From contig NZ_PIPP01000006.1 of assembly GCF_003987345.1 (NCBI RefSeq), positions 1 to 64,000 on the forward strand: a DNA stretch of 64,000 nt. Reading direction: 5' to 3'. This DNA comes from Aliidiomarina shirensis. Its GTDB lineage: Bacteria; Pseudomonadota; Gammaproteobacteria; Enterobacterales; Alteromonadaceae. Positions 1-8,425 of the stretch are shown piece by piece. The stretch's first letter is position 1. Each line of letters starts with the position of its first letter. The translations under genes were made by a program, and so were the position numbers. The notes beneath the pieces were generated by a model. The model was not told the DNA's origin, did not search any database, and saw nothing but the letters and a program-made list of their open reading frames with translations.

Positions 1-130
1 GTATAAAAGTAAACTTTCATACCTGCCACCGAAATGGCGTTTGGTTGATGCTTTTCTTGCGCAAGTGCCCACACAGATTACTTGGCTTGATATATTGTTA
101 AAGAACGTTTGCTCGGCTCAGTGGAGCTCG
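1..130 (-). other. 5' leader of a 16S rRNA gene (rrn operon antitermination region)
   Basis: Read on the minus strand, this segment has the order seen in gammaproteobacterial rRNA leaders. A boxA-like element CGTTCTTTAACA lies at 96-107, followed by a boxC-like TGTGTGGGCAC at 65-75. These elements load the Nus antitermination complex and pair with sequence after the 16S for RNase III processing. The mature 16S should begin just beyond the left edge and run away from the window; no 16S sequence itself is visible. yrdA next to a 16S gene in this divergent arrangement is also the E. coli rrnD arrangement. Confidence 0.82.
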
Positions 131-137
131 TAGCGAG

Positions 138-171
138 GTGCGCATTCTACACGCCTCATTTTTGCTGTCAA
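138..171 (-). promoter_or_regulatory. Proximal rRNA promoter (P2-like)
   Basis: On the minus strand a consensus -35 TTGACA (166-171), a 16-bp spacer and a -10 TAGAAT (144-149) are followed by a GC-rich discriminator GCGCACC. The sequence upstream of the -35 is A/T rich, like an UP element. The 16-bp spacer and GC-rich discriminator are typical of rRNA promoters under stringent control. Confidence 0.8.
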
Positions 172-369
172 CCGCTTTCGAAAAGTTTTTCATTTTCTGT
201 TGCTAATATCGAGCTTTCGGGGTTGTTATTGGAAAGTTAACATCTTGTTATAGGTGTTTAACTTTCATTTTTGTAAGAAGCGGTTGTTTTCACAACTTTA
301 TGCTTTTACGTAATTCCCGTTTTCGTTGGCGCGATTCGCTAAGTGCTTGTCGTGTATGCCGTCGAAGTG

Positions 370-403
370 GGGCGAATTATATAGACCTGAATGAATCCAG
401 CAA
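370..403 (-). promoter_or_regulatory. Distal rRNA promoter (P1-like)
   Basis: A second minus-strand promoter lies about 230 bp upstream of the first. It has a -35 TTGCTG (398-403), a 16-bp spacer and a perfect -10 TATAAT (376-381), followed by a C-rich discriminator TCGCCCC. Tandem stringent-type promoters are the normal rrn layout. The stretch between the two promoters (172-375) and up to yrdA shows no credible gene. Confidence 0.7.
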
Positions 404-546
404 GTACTTTTTACAAGTTTTCTTACTTTTTTGTGTTAACCGCAGAAAAATCACTCAGGTTGGCGTAAGATCACACATATCGTGAATGTTTTCTAAGCAA
501 AGCATTCCAAACACAATAGCTAGCGCATTCATTATCAGAGGTAACT

Positions 547-1098
547 ATGTCTATACGCACGGAAATTGGCCGCCCTTATAAAGGTAAATACCCACAAATA
601 GGCGAAGGCTGCTATGTTGATTCGTCAGCTGTTTTGGTAGGTGATATCGAAATTGGCGCGGATAGCAGTATTTGGCCTTTAGTTGCTGGGCGTGGTGATG
701 TGAATCATATTCGAATAGGTGCGCGCACTAATATACAAGATGGTGCTATTTTGCACGTGACACGCACAAGCCCGAACGATCCCGATGGCTACCCTTTGTT
801 AATTGGTGATGATGTCACCGTAGGGCATCAAGTAATGCTGCACGGCTGCCAACTTGGCAATCGTATTTTAGTGGGTATGTCGGCTATCGTAATGGACGGC
901 GTAGTAGTAGAAGATGATGTTATTATTGGTGCGGGTTCTTTGGTGCCTCCGGGCAAGCGCTTAGAGAGCGGCTTCCTTTACGTGGGTAGCCCAGTGAAAA
1001 AGGCACGGCCCCTTAACGCTGATGAGCAAGCTTTTCTAACAAAATCAGCTGAAAACTACGTTTGGCTCAAGAATGAGTACTTAGCTGAAGAGCAATAG
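547..1098 (+). CDS. yrdA: Gamma-class carbonic anhydrase family protein YrdA
   Basis: This 183-residue left-handed beta-helix protein is built of hexapeptide repeats, the usual length for the YrdA/CaiE/PaaY branch. The three zinc-binding histidines of the gamma carbonic anhydrase fold are in place at about H70 (ILHVT), H94 and H99 (VGHQVMLHG). Family members are soluble trimers that bind metal between subunits; the physiological reaction of YrdA itself is not well established. The start has a good ribosome binding site (AGAGGTAACT before ATG). It is monocistronic, transcribed away from the rRNA operon on its left, and ends 18 bp before the convergent dnaE2. The adjacency to a 16S gene matches E. 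coli. Confidence 0.9.
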   Translation: MSIRTEIGRPYKGKYPQIGEGCYVDSSAVLVGDIEIGADSSIWPLVAGRGDVNHIRIGARTNIQDGAILHVTRTSPNDPDGYPLLIGDDVTVGHQVMLHGCQLGNRILVGMSAIVMDGVVVEDDVIIGAGSLVPPGKRLESGFLYVGSPVKKARPLNADEQAFLTKSAENYVWLKNEYLAEEQ

Positions 1099-1116
1099 CG
1101 TAGCCCCATACGTTCA

Positions 1117-4100
1117 CTAGTGAAAATCACGAGATTTCAGTTGGGCAATAGGTAGCTGCCCGCTGAGATCTTGCATATCACCGGCCACGATGTGAATTAC
1201 ATCGCCTTCCATTTCTAAAATACCTTTCACTTGTAGCAGCCGAGCTTTCATCCATTGCCGCCGCTGCCGCCTTGCTAGATCTTGCCAAAGCACTACGTTT
1301 ATTGTGCCGCTCTCATCTTCTAGTGTCATGAAAGTAACACCGCTTGCGGTGCCTGGGCGCTGCCGGTTGGTGACTAAGCCTATTACGGTAACGAGTTGCC
1401 CTGCACGCAAACTTGCCAACTCAGATGCCTTCCGATGCTTCGGCAACACATCATGATCATTTAAGATGGCCAATGGGTGCCGGCCCAAAGTTAACCCTGT
1501 AGTGCTGTAATCTTCTTGCATATCCGCTAATTCACTAGGTGCCGCAAGCGCATAATCACCAACTTGTGTTTCAGCCCCAGCTAATAGTGGTAATTGCTCT
1601 CCTAGTTTGGTGGTATCCCAACGGGTTTGATAACGGTTACCGGAAAGCTCGGCAAATGCATTAGCACTAGCGAGTTGTTCTTGCGCACTGCCACTGAGTG
1701 AACTTGCTAACGCATAATGTTCAAACTCAACCATATCTGCAAAACCCGAAGTAGGGCGGCGAGCGAGTAACGCTTCTATATCTTTTTTAGCTAACCCTTT
1801 AATCAAACGAAAACCCAAACGAATGGCAGGTTCACCATCGCTCTTCTGTAACTGGTGATCCCAGTTACTCGTGTTAATAGATATAGGAAGTATCTCAACC
1901 TGATGCCTACGCGCATCCTGCACTAATTGTGAAACAGTGTAGAAGCCCATCGGTTGGCTATTAAGTAAGCCAACATAAAAAGCGGCCGGGCAGTGGCGTT
2001 TTAACCATGCTGAAACATAAGCTAAATTAGCAAAGCTCGCGGAATGTGATTCGGGGAAGCCGTATTCACCAAAGCCACAAATTTGCGCAAACAAACGTTC
2101 TGCAAATTCTTGGCTATAACCACGCGCCAACATGCCTTGAATAAGTTTTTCTTCAAAGCCCATAAGCTTACCTTTGCTGCGCCAGCTAGCCATAGCTCGG
2201 CGCAATGCATCGGCTTCACCACCGGTAAACCCAGCGGCTACCATAGCGAGCTTAATTACCTGTTCTTGAAATATGGGTACGCCCAGCGTGCGTTGCAGAA
2301 CGCTTTCTACATCAGGGCTGGGGTAACTTACCGGCTCTAAACCTGCACGGCGGCGTAAATAGGGATGCACCATATCGCCTTGAATAGGGCCTGGCCGCAC
2401 AATCGCTATTTGAATGACTAAATCGTAAAAGCACTTCGGCTTTAAGCGCGGCAACATATTCATTTGCGCCCGCGATTCAATTTGAAATACCCCCACTGAA
2501 TCTGCTTTTTGTAGCATCCGATAAACTTCAGGGTCATCCAGCGGAATGCTCGCAAGAGTATATTGCTGTTGATAAAACTCAGGAAGCAGGGCAAAGCTTT
2601 TCCTAATTGCCGTAAGCATTCCTAAGGCCAGTACATCTACTTTTAATAAACACAGCGCTTCAATATCATCTTTATCCCACTGAATAACCGTGCGTTCAGG
2701 CATTGCCGCATTCTCTACCGGCACTAAATCTGAAAGCTCACCAGCGGCAATAACAAAGCCCCCAACATGCTGGGAAAGATGCCGGGGAAAACCAAGTAAC
2801 TCAGTAGTTAACGCCAGCAGGTGCGCCCCTTGAGGGTGATTCATAACCCCCATGCTCTGTAATTGCTGCCGCCAATCTTCTTCGCTATCGCGCCTATCTA
2901 AACGATGCAGTAGTTGTTGTAATTGCGCTTCCGGAAAACCAAGTGCTTTACCAACATCACGTAAGGCGCTACGCAGCCGATAAGTAATCACCGTTGCTGC
3001 TAATGCCGCCCGATGCCGGCCGTACTTCTTATAAATATATTGAATAACTTCTTCGCGGCGCTCATGCTCGAAATCAACATCAATATCAGGTGGTTCGTTA
3101 CGCTCACGGGAAATAAAGCGTTCGAACAACAAATCAGATTGCGCTGGGTTTACCGCCGTAATACCTAAGCAATAACAAAGTACTGAATTAGCAGCGGAAC
3201 CCCGGCCTTGGTGCAAAATGCCTTGTTGGCGGGCAAACACTACTACATCGTGAATAGTAAGGAAGAAATGGGCATAGCCCAGTTCAGCTACCAGCTCCAG
3301 CTCTCTATCCAGTTGCGTGCGGATTTTCTCAGGAATACTGTTTGGATAGCGCCAGCGTAATCCTTGTTGTCCTAATTTCTGCAAATAACCATTGGCTGTA
3401 AAGCCTTCTGGCACCACCTCCGCTGGATATTCATAACGTAATTCCGATAAATTGAAACCACATCGCGCACTAACCCGCACCGTTTCCGCTAACCAAGTAG
3501 CTGGGAATATTTGCTGTAACGAATCGAGATCTCGCAGGCTAGCTTCGGCGTTAGGCGCCAGCTTATCGCCAAGATCAGCAACCGGCTCATGGCTATGAAT
3601 ACTTTGTAACACGTGTAGCAATGGCAACCGTTGGCTGTGATGCATTAGCACGCCCCCCGTAGCAACTACCGGCCACGCTATCTTCTCACTGAGCTGCCGA
3701 AAAGAACGCATATGCAAACGATCATTTGCTTGTAGATAACGTTGATACATTAACCAGCTGCGGTCGATAAAGTGCTTCTTCAGGTCGTTCGCTAAAGCGA
3801 ATAGATTATTTTCCTCAACACCTAAAGAATCAACTTCCGCATTAAGCGCTGTCTCGGGCGGTTTCCAAAGTAACGCGCAATTAGCCAATTTATTTTTCAA
3901 TAAATCATTGGCATGAAATGCATAACTGCCTTTTTCCGCAGCTCTTCGGCACTGGCTAATAAACTTACCTAACTCTGCATAGCCTTGCCGGTTTTCCACA
4001 AGCAACACAAAGGTACCGAACTTTTCACAGCGAAACTCACTGCCGCAAATCAAGTGAAAATGTTCTGTGCCAGAACCATTTGCAGGTAACGCTTTTGCGG

Positions 4101-4257
4101 CTTGCCATGCTTTCACTAAACCCGCGAATGAACATTCATCAGTAATAGCGATACTGTGGTAGCCAAGTTCAGCAGCGCGCGCTACTAATTCACCAGGCGC
4201 GGAGGCCGCACGGAGAAAGCTATAATGGCTCAAGCAATGTAATTCAGCGTAAGCCAT
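1117..4257 (-). CDS. dnaE2: Error-prone DNA polymerase DnaE2 (ImuC)
   Basis: A 1046-residue C-family DNA polymerase of the DnaE2/ImuC type, full length for the family. It begins with a PHP domain (about residues 4-210), then the polymerase core with the catalytic acidic motif PDIDVDF near residue 391. A helix-hairpin-helix and a C-terminal OB fold (about 935-1010, GQLVTVIGLVTNRQ) follow. DnaE2 carries out translesion synthesis after DNA damage together with ImuA and ImuB and the beta clamp. Its start overlaps the imuB stop by one base (TAATG), so the two are translationally coupled. It is the last gene of an SOS operon controlled by the LexA box upstream of imuA. Confidence 0.95.
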   Translation of the reverse strand: MAYAELHCLSHYSFLRAASAPGELVARAAELGYHSIAITDECSFAGLVKAWQAAKALPANGSGTEHFHLICGSEFRCEKFGTFVLLVENRQGYAELGKFISQCRRAAEKGSYAFHANDLLKNKLANCALLWKPPETALNAEVDSLGVEENNLFALANDLKKHFIDRSWLMYQRYLQANDRLHMRSFRQLSEKIAWPVVATGGVLMHHSQRLPLLHVLQSIHSHEPVADLGDKLAPNAEASLRDLDSLQQIFPATWLAETVRVSARCGFNLSELRYEYPAEVVPEGFTANGYLQKLGQQGLRWRYPNSIPEKIRTQLDRELELVAELGYAHFFLTIHDVVVFARQQGILHQGRGSAANSVLCYCLGITAVNPAQSDLLFERFISRERNEPPDIDVDFEHERREEVIQYIYKKYGRHRAALAATVITYRLRSALRDVGKALGFPEAQLQQLLHRLDRRDSEEDWRQQLQSMGVMNHPQGAHLLALTTELLGFPRHLSQHVGGFVIAAGELSDLVPVENAAMPERTVIQWDKDDIEALCLLKVDVLALGMLTAIRKSFALLPEFYQQQYTLASIPLDDPEVYRMLQKADSVGVFQIESRAQMNMLPRLKPKCFYDLVIQIAIVRPGPIQGDMVHPYLRRRAGLEPVSYPSPDVESVLQRTLGVPIFQEQVIKLAMVAAGFTGGEADALRRAMASWRSKGKLMGFEEKLIQGMLARGYSQEFAERLFAQICGFGEYGFPESHSASFANLAYVSAWLKRHCPAAFYVGLLNSQPMGFYTVSQLVQDARRHQVEILPISINTSNWDHQLQKSDGEPAIRLGFRLIKGLAKKDIEALLARRPTSGFADMVEFEHYALASSLSGSAQEQLASANAFAELSGNRYQTRWDTTKLGEQLPLLAGAETQVGDYALAAPSELADMQEDYSTTGLTLGRHPLAILNDHDVLPKHRKASELASLRAGQLVTVIGLVTNRQRPGTASGVTFMTLEDESGTINVVLWQDLARRQRRQWMKARLLQVKGILEMEGDVIHIVAGDMQDLSGQLPIAQLKSRDFH

Positions 4258-5702
4258 TAGCTAAACCAACCCTGTAGCCACCAACATTCCTGCTGGTAAT
4301 CATAAAACAGCCAACCGGGTTGGCCCCGTTGGTTTCGAGCCACCCAATAATCGCGGTGCCCAACACATTGTAAATTTTGGCTGGCCACAGAACCTTCCAT
4401 GGCGTTTGGCACGGCAAAGTAGGGCGCCTCACCTGCAGTAAGCTGCCACCAAGGTGGCTGATAACGCTCAGGCCCTCGCAATAAGCACCATTGTTGTATT
4501 TGCACAGGCTTCGGTGCTGGTAATAACCATAATGGCCGCCCCGGAATATGCGTGGCTTGTATTGCTGAGCCCGCGGCTGAACGTTGCCAAGCTCTTTCCG
4601 GTAACCAATCATGCCGATTCTGTACGCCAAATACCCGCGAATAACCCAACCGCAACTGCAATTCATTTAGTAAACGTGGCAATGATTTTCGTTGTTTCTG
4701 CCCGCCATGCAGCAAATCACCATGTTCTTTACTGCGCGGCTGCAAACGCTTTGCCTGAATGCTCATTTCTAAAACGGCCGCTGGCAGCTTCAGAGATTCC
4801 ATTTTTAACTGGCAAAACGCCGCTAGTTCAGAAGCCAAATAACCACCATGAGCTAAGCCAATTTCTAACTTGGTGGGTTCAATATCACGGTGATAAAAGG
4901 TGAGTAGCAAATACCGAGTTTCTTGCTGCCGCCCCTCCAAGTAATGTTCTAGTTCTTGCAGTAATCGTTTTAACGGGAAGCGTAATGCCTGCCACCCCGA
5001 AGTTTCGGCCAGTAAGGTTAAACGTTGATAGAACCAAAGCGGTGGCTGAAAATAATGCAACGATTCATGCTGCTCGCCCTGAATGCGCGCTAGTAAATTC
5101 ACTAATTCTTTACCTAACCGTTGCCCTGCAAGCGCGCGTGGAATAGCTTGCAGCGCACCTAGCGTGTTCAAACCCATGCGCACTAACTGCCCCTGCAATT
5201 TAGCATCACAGGGTAAGTACTGAATTGGTATATCGCCCACCGCAGCTACACCCGATTGCGCCAGCATTTTGGCAACTAACGGTGTATTTCCTAAACCATA
5301 GTGATAACGCACTTGCCAAGGAGCGAGTTGCAACTGAAGCTGCTCCTGGCTTTGCCGAATATCGGGATAAAGCTTTTGCATGGGTTTTAAATCGAGCCAC
5401 AGTCCATTCGGCGGATCTAAACTAATAACGGCAAAAACTTGGTATAAATCGGCGGCTAAATGCTGCAGCAAATGGCGTTGTTGAGCTTCACGATAACGGT
5501 ACGGAGCAAGATCTTCGGCCAATAACCAAGCATCCGAAAGCGAGCTATTCGGGTGGATCCCCATGTTAGCCGCAATGCCATTACATTGAATTACCTGTTG
5601 TTGTTGCTCGCAATACAGCACCAACGCACGTTTAGCGAGCTCAGGTTGCAATGCCAACATGCGATCAAGTTGCAGCGAGGGTAACTGCACATATACCCAC
5701 AT
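4257..5702 (-). CDS. imuB: ImuB, Y-family polymerase-like mutasome subunit
   Basis: A 481-residue Y-family (DinB-like) protein, the usual ImuB length. Catalytic residues of active Y polymerases appear lost. The first metal-binding aspartate near the N terminus is replaced (WVYVQLPSLQLD), and the SxDE motif reads SLDP, so the glutamate is missing. This fits ImuB as a non-catalytic adaptor that links ImuA and DnaE2 to the beta clamp. A degenerate clamp-binding motif may lie near residue 335-345 (EHGDLLHG), but this is tentative. It is the second gene of the imuA-imuB-dnaE2 operon, 13 bp after imuA, and shares one base with the dnaE2 start. Confidence 0.93.
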   Translation of the reverse strand: MWVYVQLPSLQLDRMLALQPELAKRALVLYCEQQQQVIQCNGIAANMGIHPNSSLSDAWLLAEDLAPYRYREAQQRHLLQHLAADLYQVFAVISLDPPNGLWLDLKPMQKLYPDIRQSQEQLQLQLAPWQVRYHYGLGNTPLVAKMLAQSGVAAVGDIPIQYLPCDAKLQGQLVRMGLNTLGALQAIPRALAGQRLGKELVNLLARIQGEQHESLHYFQPPLWFYQRLTLLAETSGWQALRFPLKRLLQELEHYLEGRQQETRYLLLTFYHRDIEPTKLEIGLAHGGYLASELAAFCQLKMESLKLPAAVLEMSIQAKRLQPRSKEHGDLLHGGQKQRKSLPRLLNELQLRLGYSRVFGVQNRHDWLPERAWQRSAAGSAIQATHIPGRPLWLLPAPKPVQIQQWCLLRGPERYQPPWWQLTAGEAPYFAVPNAMEGSVASQNLQCVGHRDYWVARNQRGQPGWLFYDYQQECWWLQGWFS

Positions 5703-5715
5703 ACTTAACTTACCT

Positions 5716-6444
5716 TTAAATAATTAGCGATGGCCAACGCGGAAGGGGCTGCCGAGGCAAACGAATCGGCCAGCCACCATGGCGCTTCAGTATCTGCCAT
5801 TGCACCTGACCACGCGGCACACTTGCTGCCATAGCATGGGTTTTATCAGGCGTAAGCAGAATCCGTAAACGCGTGGCATAACTACGCGCCTCTTCGTTTT
5901 GTATACCGGTAAGTACAAACACCCAAGCATCGGTTTCTGCTGCCGCCAAATGCAAGCGGCGCACAGCTGTGGTACTTAAACTATCGGCCCACAGCAACAA
6001 CACGCCCACCTGGCCGCTGTGTAAAATGGTTTCGGCGGCCCACAAAGTATCCGCTTCACTAGCCGGTGTAAGCACTATATGTTGAGCGTTCTCTGCGTTT
6101 GTTACATCCGCTTGCTGTAGCATTCCCGATATTGCAGGCGCATAAGGTAGGGCCGGTGGCGCTAACCAAAACACTGGCCGCGCTGCTGAGGCGGCGGCCA
6201 TAATCGCCGGTGCCAACAGGCTTAGTTCACCGCTAAAAGCATACTCACACTGTAATTCGTGTACGCGCTGGCACCGCCACCCACCACCAAGCGCTTGATC
6301 AAGCAAAGGCTGCCCCGTAGAAGCGTACTCGGCTGCTGAAAATTGGCTCGCGCCATGCTGGCCACTATTCTGGCCACCATTTTTCCATTCACCACCGCGC
6401 CAAACTGCGCCTTTATCCATCAACTGTTGAAGATTTGCCTGCAT
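5716..6444 (-). CDS. imuA: ImuA, RecA/SulA-like mutasome subunit
   Basis: A RecA-fold protein of about 242 residues, related to the ImuA/SulA family, that opens the SOS mutagenesis cassette. The frame can be read from 6471, but that codon lies inside the LexA box. The ATG at 6444 has a GGGGTG ribosome site upstream and gives the usual N terminus (MQANLQQLMDKGAVWRG). The middle contains the hydrophobic strand and loop pattern of a degenerate RecA ATPase core (LDQALGGGW near residue 60). ImuA binds ImuB and is needed for DnaE2-dependent damage-induced mutagenesis. Expression should be induced when LexA is cleaved. Confidence 0.9.
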   Translation of the reverse strand: MQANLQQLMDKGAVWRGGEWKNGGQNSGQHGASQFSAAEYASTGQPLLDQALGGGWRCQRVHELQCEYAFSGELSLLAPAIMAAASAARPVFWLAPPALPYAPAISGMLQQADVTNAENAQHIVLTPASEADTLWAAETILHSGQVGVLLLWADSLSTTAVRRLHLAAAETDAWVFVLTGIQNEEARSYATRLRILLTPDKTHAMAASVPRGQVQWQILKRHGGWPIRLPRQPLPRWPSLII

Positions 6445-6463
6445 AAAAACACCCCACAAAATA

Positions 6464-6510
6464 CTGTACATATATACAGTATATATTAGGTGAATCTATT
6501 TTGTTTGCAA
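6464..6510 (-). promoter_or_regulatory. imuA promoter with LexA (SOS) box
   Basis: The palindrome CTGTACATATATACAG at 6464-6479 fits the gammaproteobacterial LexA consensus CTG-N10-CAG. On the minus strand a promoter lies immediately upstream: -35 TTGCAA (6505-6510), 16-bp spacer, -10 TAATAT (6483-6488). Bound LexA would therefore cover the start region of imuA. This is the only strong LexA box noticed in the window. Confidence 0.9.
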
Positions 6511-6533
6511 GGGGTTCTACTGTTCTGTAAAAC
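6505..6533 (+). promoter_or_regulatory. Possible yihG promoter sharing the imuA -35
   Basis: On the plus strand the self-complementary hexamer TTGCAA (6505-6510) is followed by a 17-bp spacer and TAAAAC (6528-6533). It would start transcription about 40 bp before the acyltransferase start. The same hexamer is the -35 of the divergent imuA promoter. Called by eye, so moderate confidence. Confidence 0.45.
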
Positions 6534-6579
6534 TTCAGGTATCATTATAAAAATAAGAATAAACAGGGACCGCTTGATT

Positions 6580-7482
6580 ATGCTGCGCTTTTTACCAGCT
6601 CCATTCCGAATTTTAGTGAACTTTCTTTGGGGAGCTTTAGCTACCACAGTGATAGGCATCACTGTTATTTTACTTGGCATTGTTAAATTCATTGTGCCTA
6701 TCCCTGTAGCGCAACGCTTTATTTCTCGATTAGCCAATACCGCATTCCGAGGTTGGGCATATTCGGTTTCGGCCATGTTCCGCATCAGTTACCCGGTGAA
6801 ATGGTACATTGAAGGAGATATTCCCGATGATCGTGATGGCTGGTTCATGATTTTATGTAACCACCAAAGCTGGGTAGATATTGTAGCGCTCATGCACCTT
6901 TCACGAAAAAACCTACCCATGCCGCGTTTCTTTTTAAAACAGCAGCTTTTCTGGGTGCCGATTATTGGTGTGGGGTGTTGGGTTCTCGATATGCCTTTCA
7001 TGAAACGTTATAGCAAAGAACAAATCGCGAAGAACCCTGAGTTAAAAGGTAAGGATATTGAAACCACGCGGGAGAAGTGTGAGAAATTTCGTCATATACC
7101 CACTACCGTTATTAATTTCTGTGAAGGCACTCGCTTCACGCCGATAAAACATAAGCAAAAAGGCAGCCCATATAAGCACCTGCTTACCCCTAAAGCGGGC
7201 GGCACGTCGTTTACATTGCAAGCCATGGGCAACCAATTCCAAGAAGTTCTGGATATCACCTTGGTGTATCCCGATCGGCAAACCGATAAACCTATCGTAC
7301 TCGATTTGCTCGCAGGCCGTTTGCAGAGTGTATATGTGTATATTGATCGTATTCCCGTAACCGATGATTTACGCGGTGATTACTTTAACGACCCAGAGTT
7401 TCGTGACCATTTCCAAGGCTGGCTGAATAGCCGCTGGGAACTAAAAGATAAACGTATTGAGGAAGTTTTAAACCGTAAATAA
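6580..7482 (+). CDS. yihG: 1-acylglycerol-3-phosphate acyltransferase family protein (YihG-like)
   Basis: A 300-residue PlsC-family acyltransferase. The catalytic HX4D motif is NHQSWVD at about residues 94-100 and the substrate-binding motif is CEGTRF near residue 180. One or two N-terminal membrane segments (about residues 10-40) anchor it in the inner membrane. Family members move an acyl chain to lysophosphatidic acid in phospholipid synthesis. The frame is open from 6490, but the ATG at 6580 follows an AGGGAC ribosome site and matches the usual N terminus (MLRFLPAPFR). E. coli yihG lies near srkA-dsbA; here dsbA and srkA follow a few kilobases away, which supports the assignment. Confidence 0.85.
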   Translation: MLRFLPAPFRILVNFLWGALATTVIGITVILLGIVKFIVPIPVAQRFISRLANTAFRGWAYSVSAMFRISYPVKWYIEGDIPDDRDGWFMILCNHQSWVDIVALMHLSRKNLPMPRFFLKQQLFWVPIIGVGCWVLDMPFMKRYSKEQIAKNPELKGKDIETTREKCEKFRHIPTTVINFCEGTRFTPIKHKQKGSPYKHLLTPKAGGTSFTLQAMGNQFQEVLDITLVYPDRQTDKPIVLDLLAGRLQSVYVYIDRIPVTDDLRGDYFNDPEFRDHFQGWLNSRWELKDKRIEEVLNRK

Positions 7483-7519
7483 AACACTACCCCTGTAGCC
7501 TTTTAACAAAATGATTTTT

Positions 7520-8347
7520 TCATTGGCAATGCTTCTCAGGCCTCTGCTCAGGCGCAACGCTACTCCATAGCAGTATTCCCGATAGAAATGCGTAGGTATC
7601 CGCAACGAAGTAATACCCAAACCACTCAAGGCGAAATCCCCAAGGTAAAATAAGTACTACCCATGAAAGCACAATAAATGCGGCTTGCGCTCTCGAATTT
7701 ATAAATACACCTGTGGCTAATAAGATAAATACTGCCGCTTGTAGGAATGGCATATGAAGCTGAACGGAATCAAGACCGTAATTATCAAGCATTTTGGCAG
7801 TATCAAGCACCGATGCCGCTTCACTGTTATTAACCAAGCTACTAACGAAAACCACCATAACCGCGAAAGCAAAAGTAATAAGCTGAAACGTTTTAGAGTT
7901 TATCTTGCGACTAACGCGATTCGGATTTCGATTGATTCTATATATATCCGACCCCAGTAGTACCCCTACTGCGCCAACTACTATGGTATATATGCTGGAA
8001 TCCAACGCACCAATAACAACCACAGATTGGTAAGGCTCCACCGGAAGAAAATAGCAAACAAAGAATACTATGTAGAAAATTAAGCGGGCACCTAACCCCC
8101 TAGATAAAAGTAACAACGGCGAAACATACGCTATCGCCTCAAACCAAACACCCAAAGAAAGCGATGGCCACGTAGCTTTTGTGCTTACTTCCTCAGCTGC
8201 CACAGCTAAGGCCAAATAGTTTAAAAAGAAGCTCTCATTAACCCAATACAAAATTTGCCAATTAATAAGCAAATGAACGTAAATAAGCACCATTACAGTA
8301 ACGGCGAGCAACCTACCTAACGAAATCTGATAGTGGGTTTTAAGCAT
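7520..8347 (-). CDS. Unrecognised multi-pass membrane protein
   Basis: About 275 residues with seven or eight hydrophobic segments spread along the chain and few charged stretches. I do not recognise the family. There is a short charged loop near residues 140-155 (YRINRNPNRVSRKIN) that probably faces the cytoplasm. The ATG at 8347 is preceded by TAGGGA; a GTG at 8374 would add nine residues. The gene lies between the convergent acyltransferase and the mscS-type gene upstream, and a terminator separates it from the latter, so it is probably transcribed on its own. Confidence 0.7.
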   Translation of the reverse strand: MLKTHYQISLGRLLAVTVMVLIYVHLLINWQILYWVNESFFLNYLALAVAAEEVSTKATWPSLSLGVWFEAIAYVSPLLLLSRGLGARLIFYIVFFVCYFLPVEPYQSVVVIGALDSSIYTIVVGAVGVLLGSDIYRINRNPNRVSRKINSKTFQLITFAFAVMVVFVSSLVNNSEAASVLDTAKMLDNYGLDSVQLHMPFLQAAVFILLATGVFINSRAQAAFIVLSWVVLILPWGFRLEWFGYYFVADTYAFLSGILLWSSVAPEQRPEKHCQ

Positions 8348-8382
8348 AATGTTTATCCCTAACGGTAGCGACACTCACCACT

Positions 8383-8419
8383 TATAAAAAAACCAGCCAT
8401 CGCTAGGCGGTGGCTGGTT
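8383..8419 (-). terminator. Rho-independent terminator of the MscS-family gene
   Basis: Inverted repeat AACCAGCCA (8391-8399) and TGGCTGGTT (8411-8419) lies directly after the mechanosensitive channel stop. On the minus strand the stem is followed by a run of eight T. Confidence 0.85.
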
Positions 8420-8425
8420 CGCTTA

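Noticed and set aside
300-485. 61-codon plus-strand frame upstream of yrdA
   Set aside because: It overlaps the distal rRNA promoter, has no ribosome site and a cysteine/arginine-rich product that looks random.
2083-2340. Frames opposite dnaE2 and imuB (also 4244-4666, 4454-4903)
   Set aside because: Shadows of the conserved minus-strand genes, with no family features.
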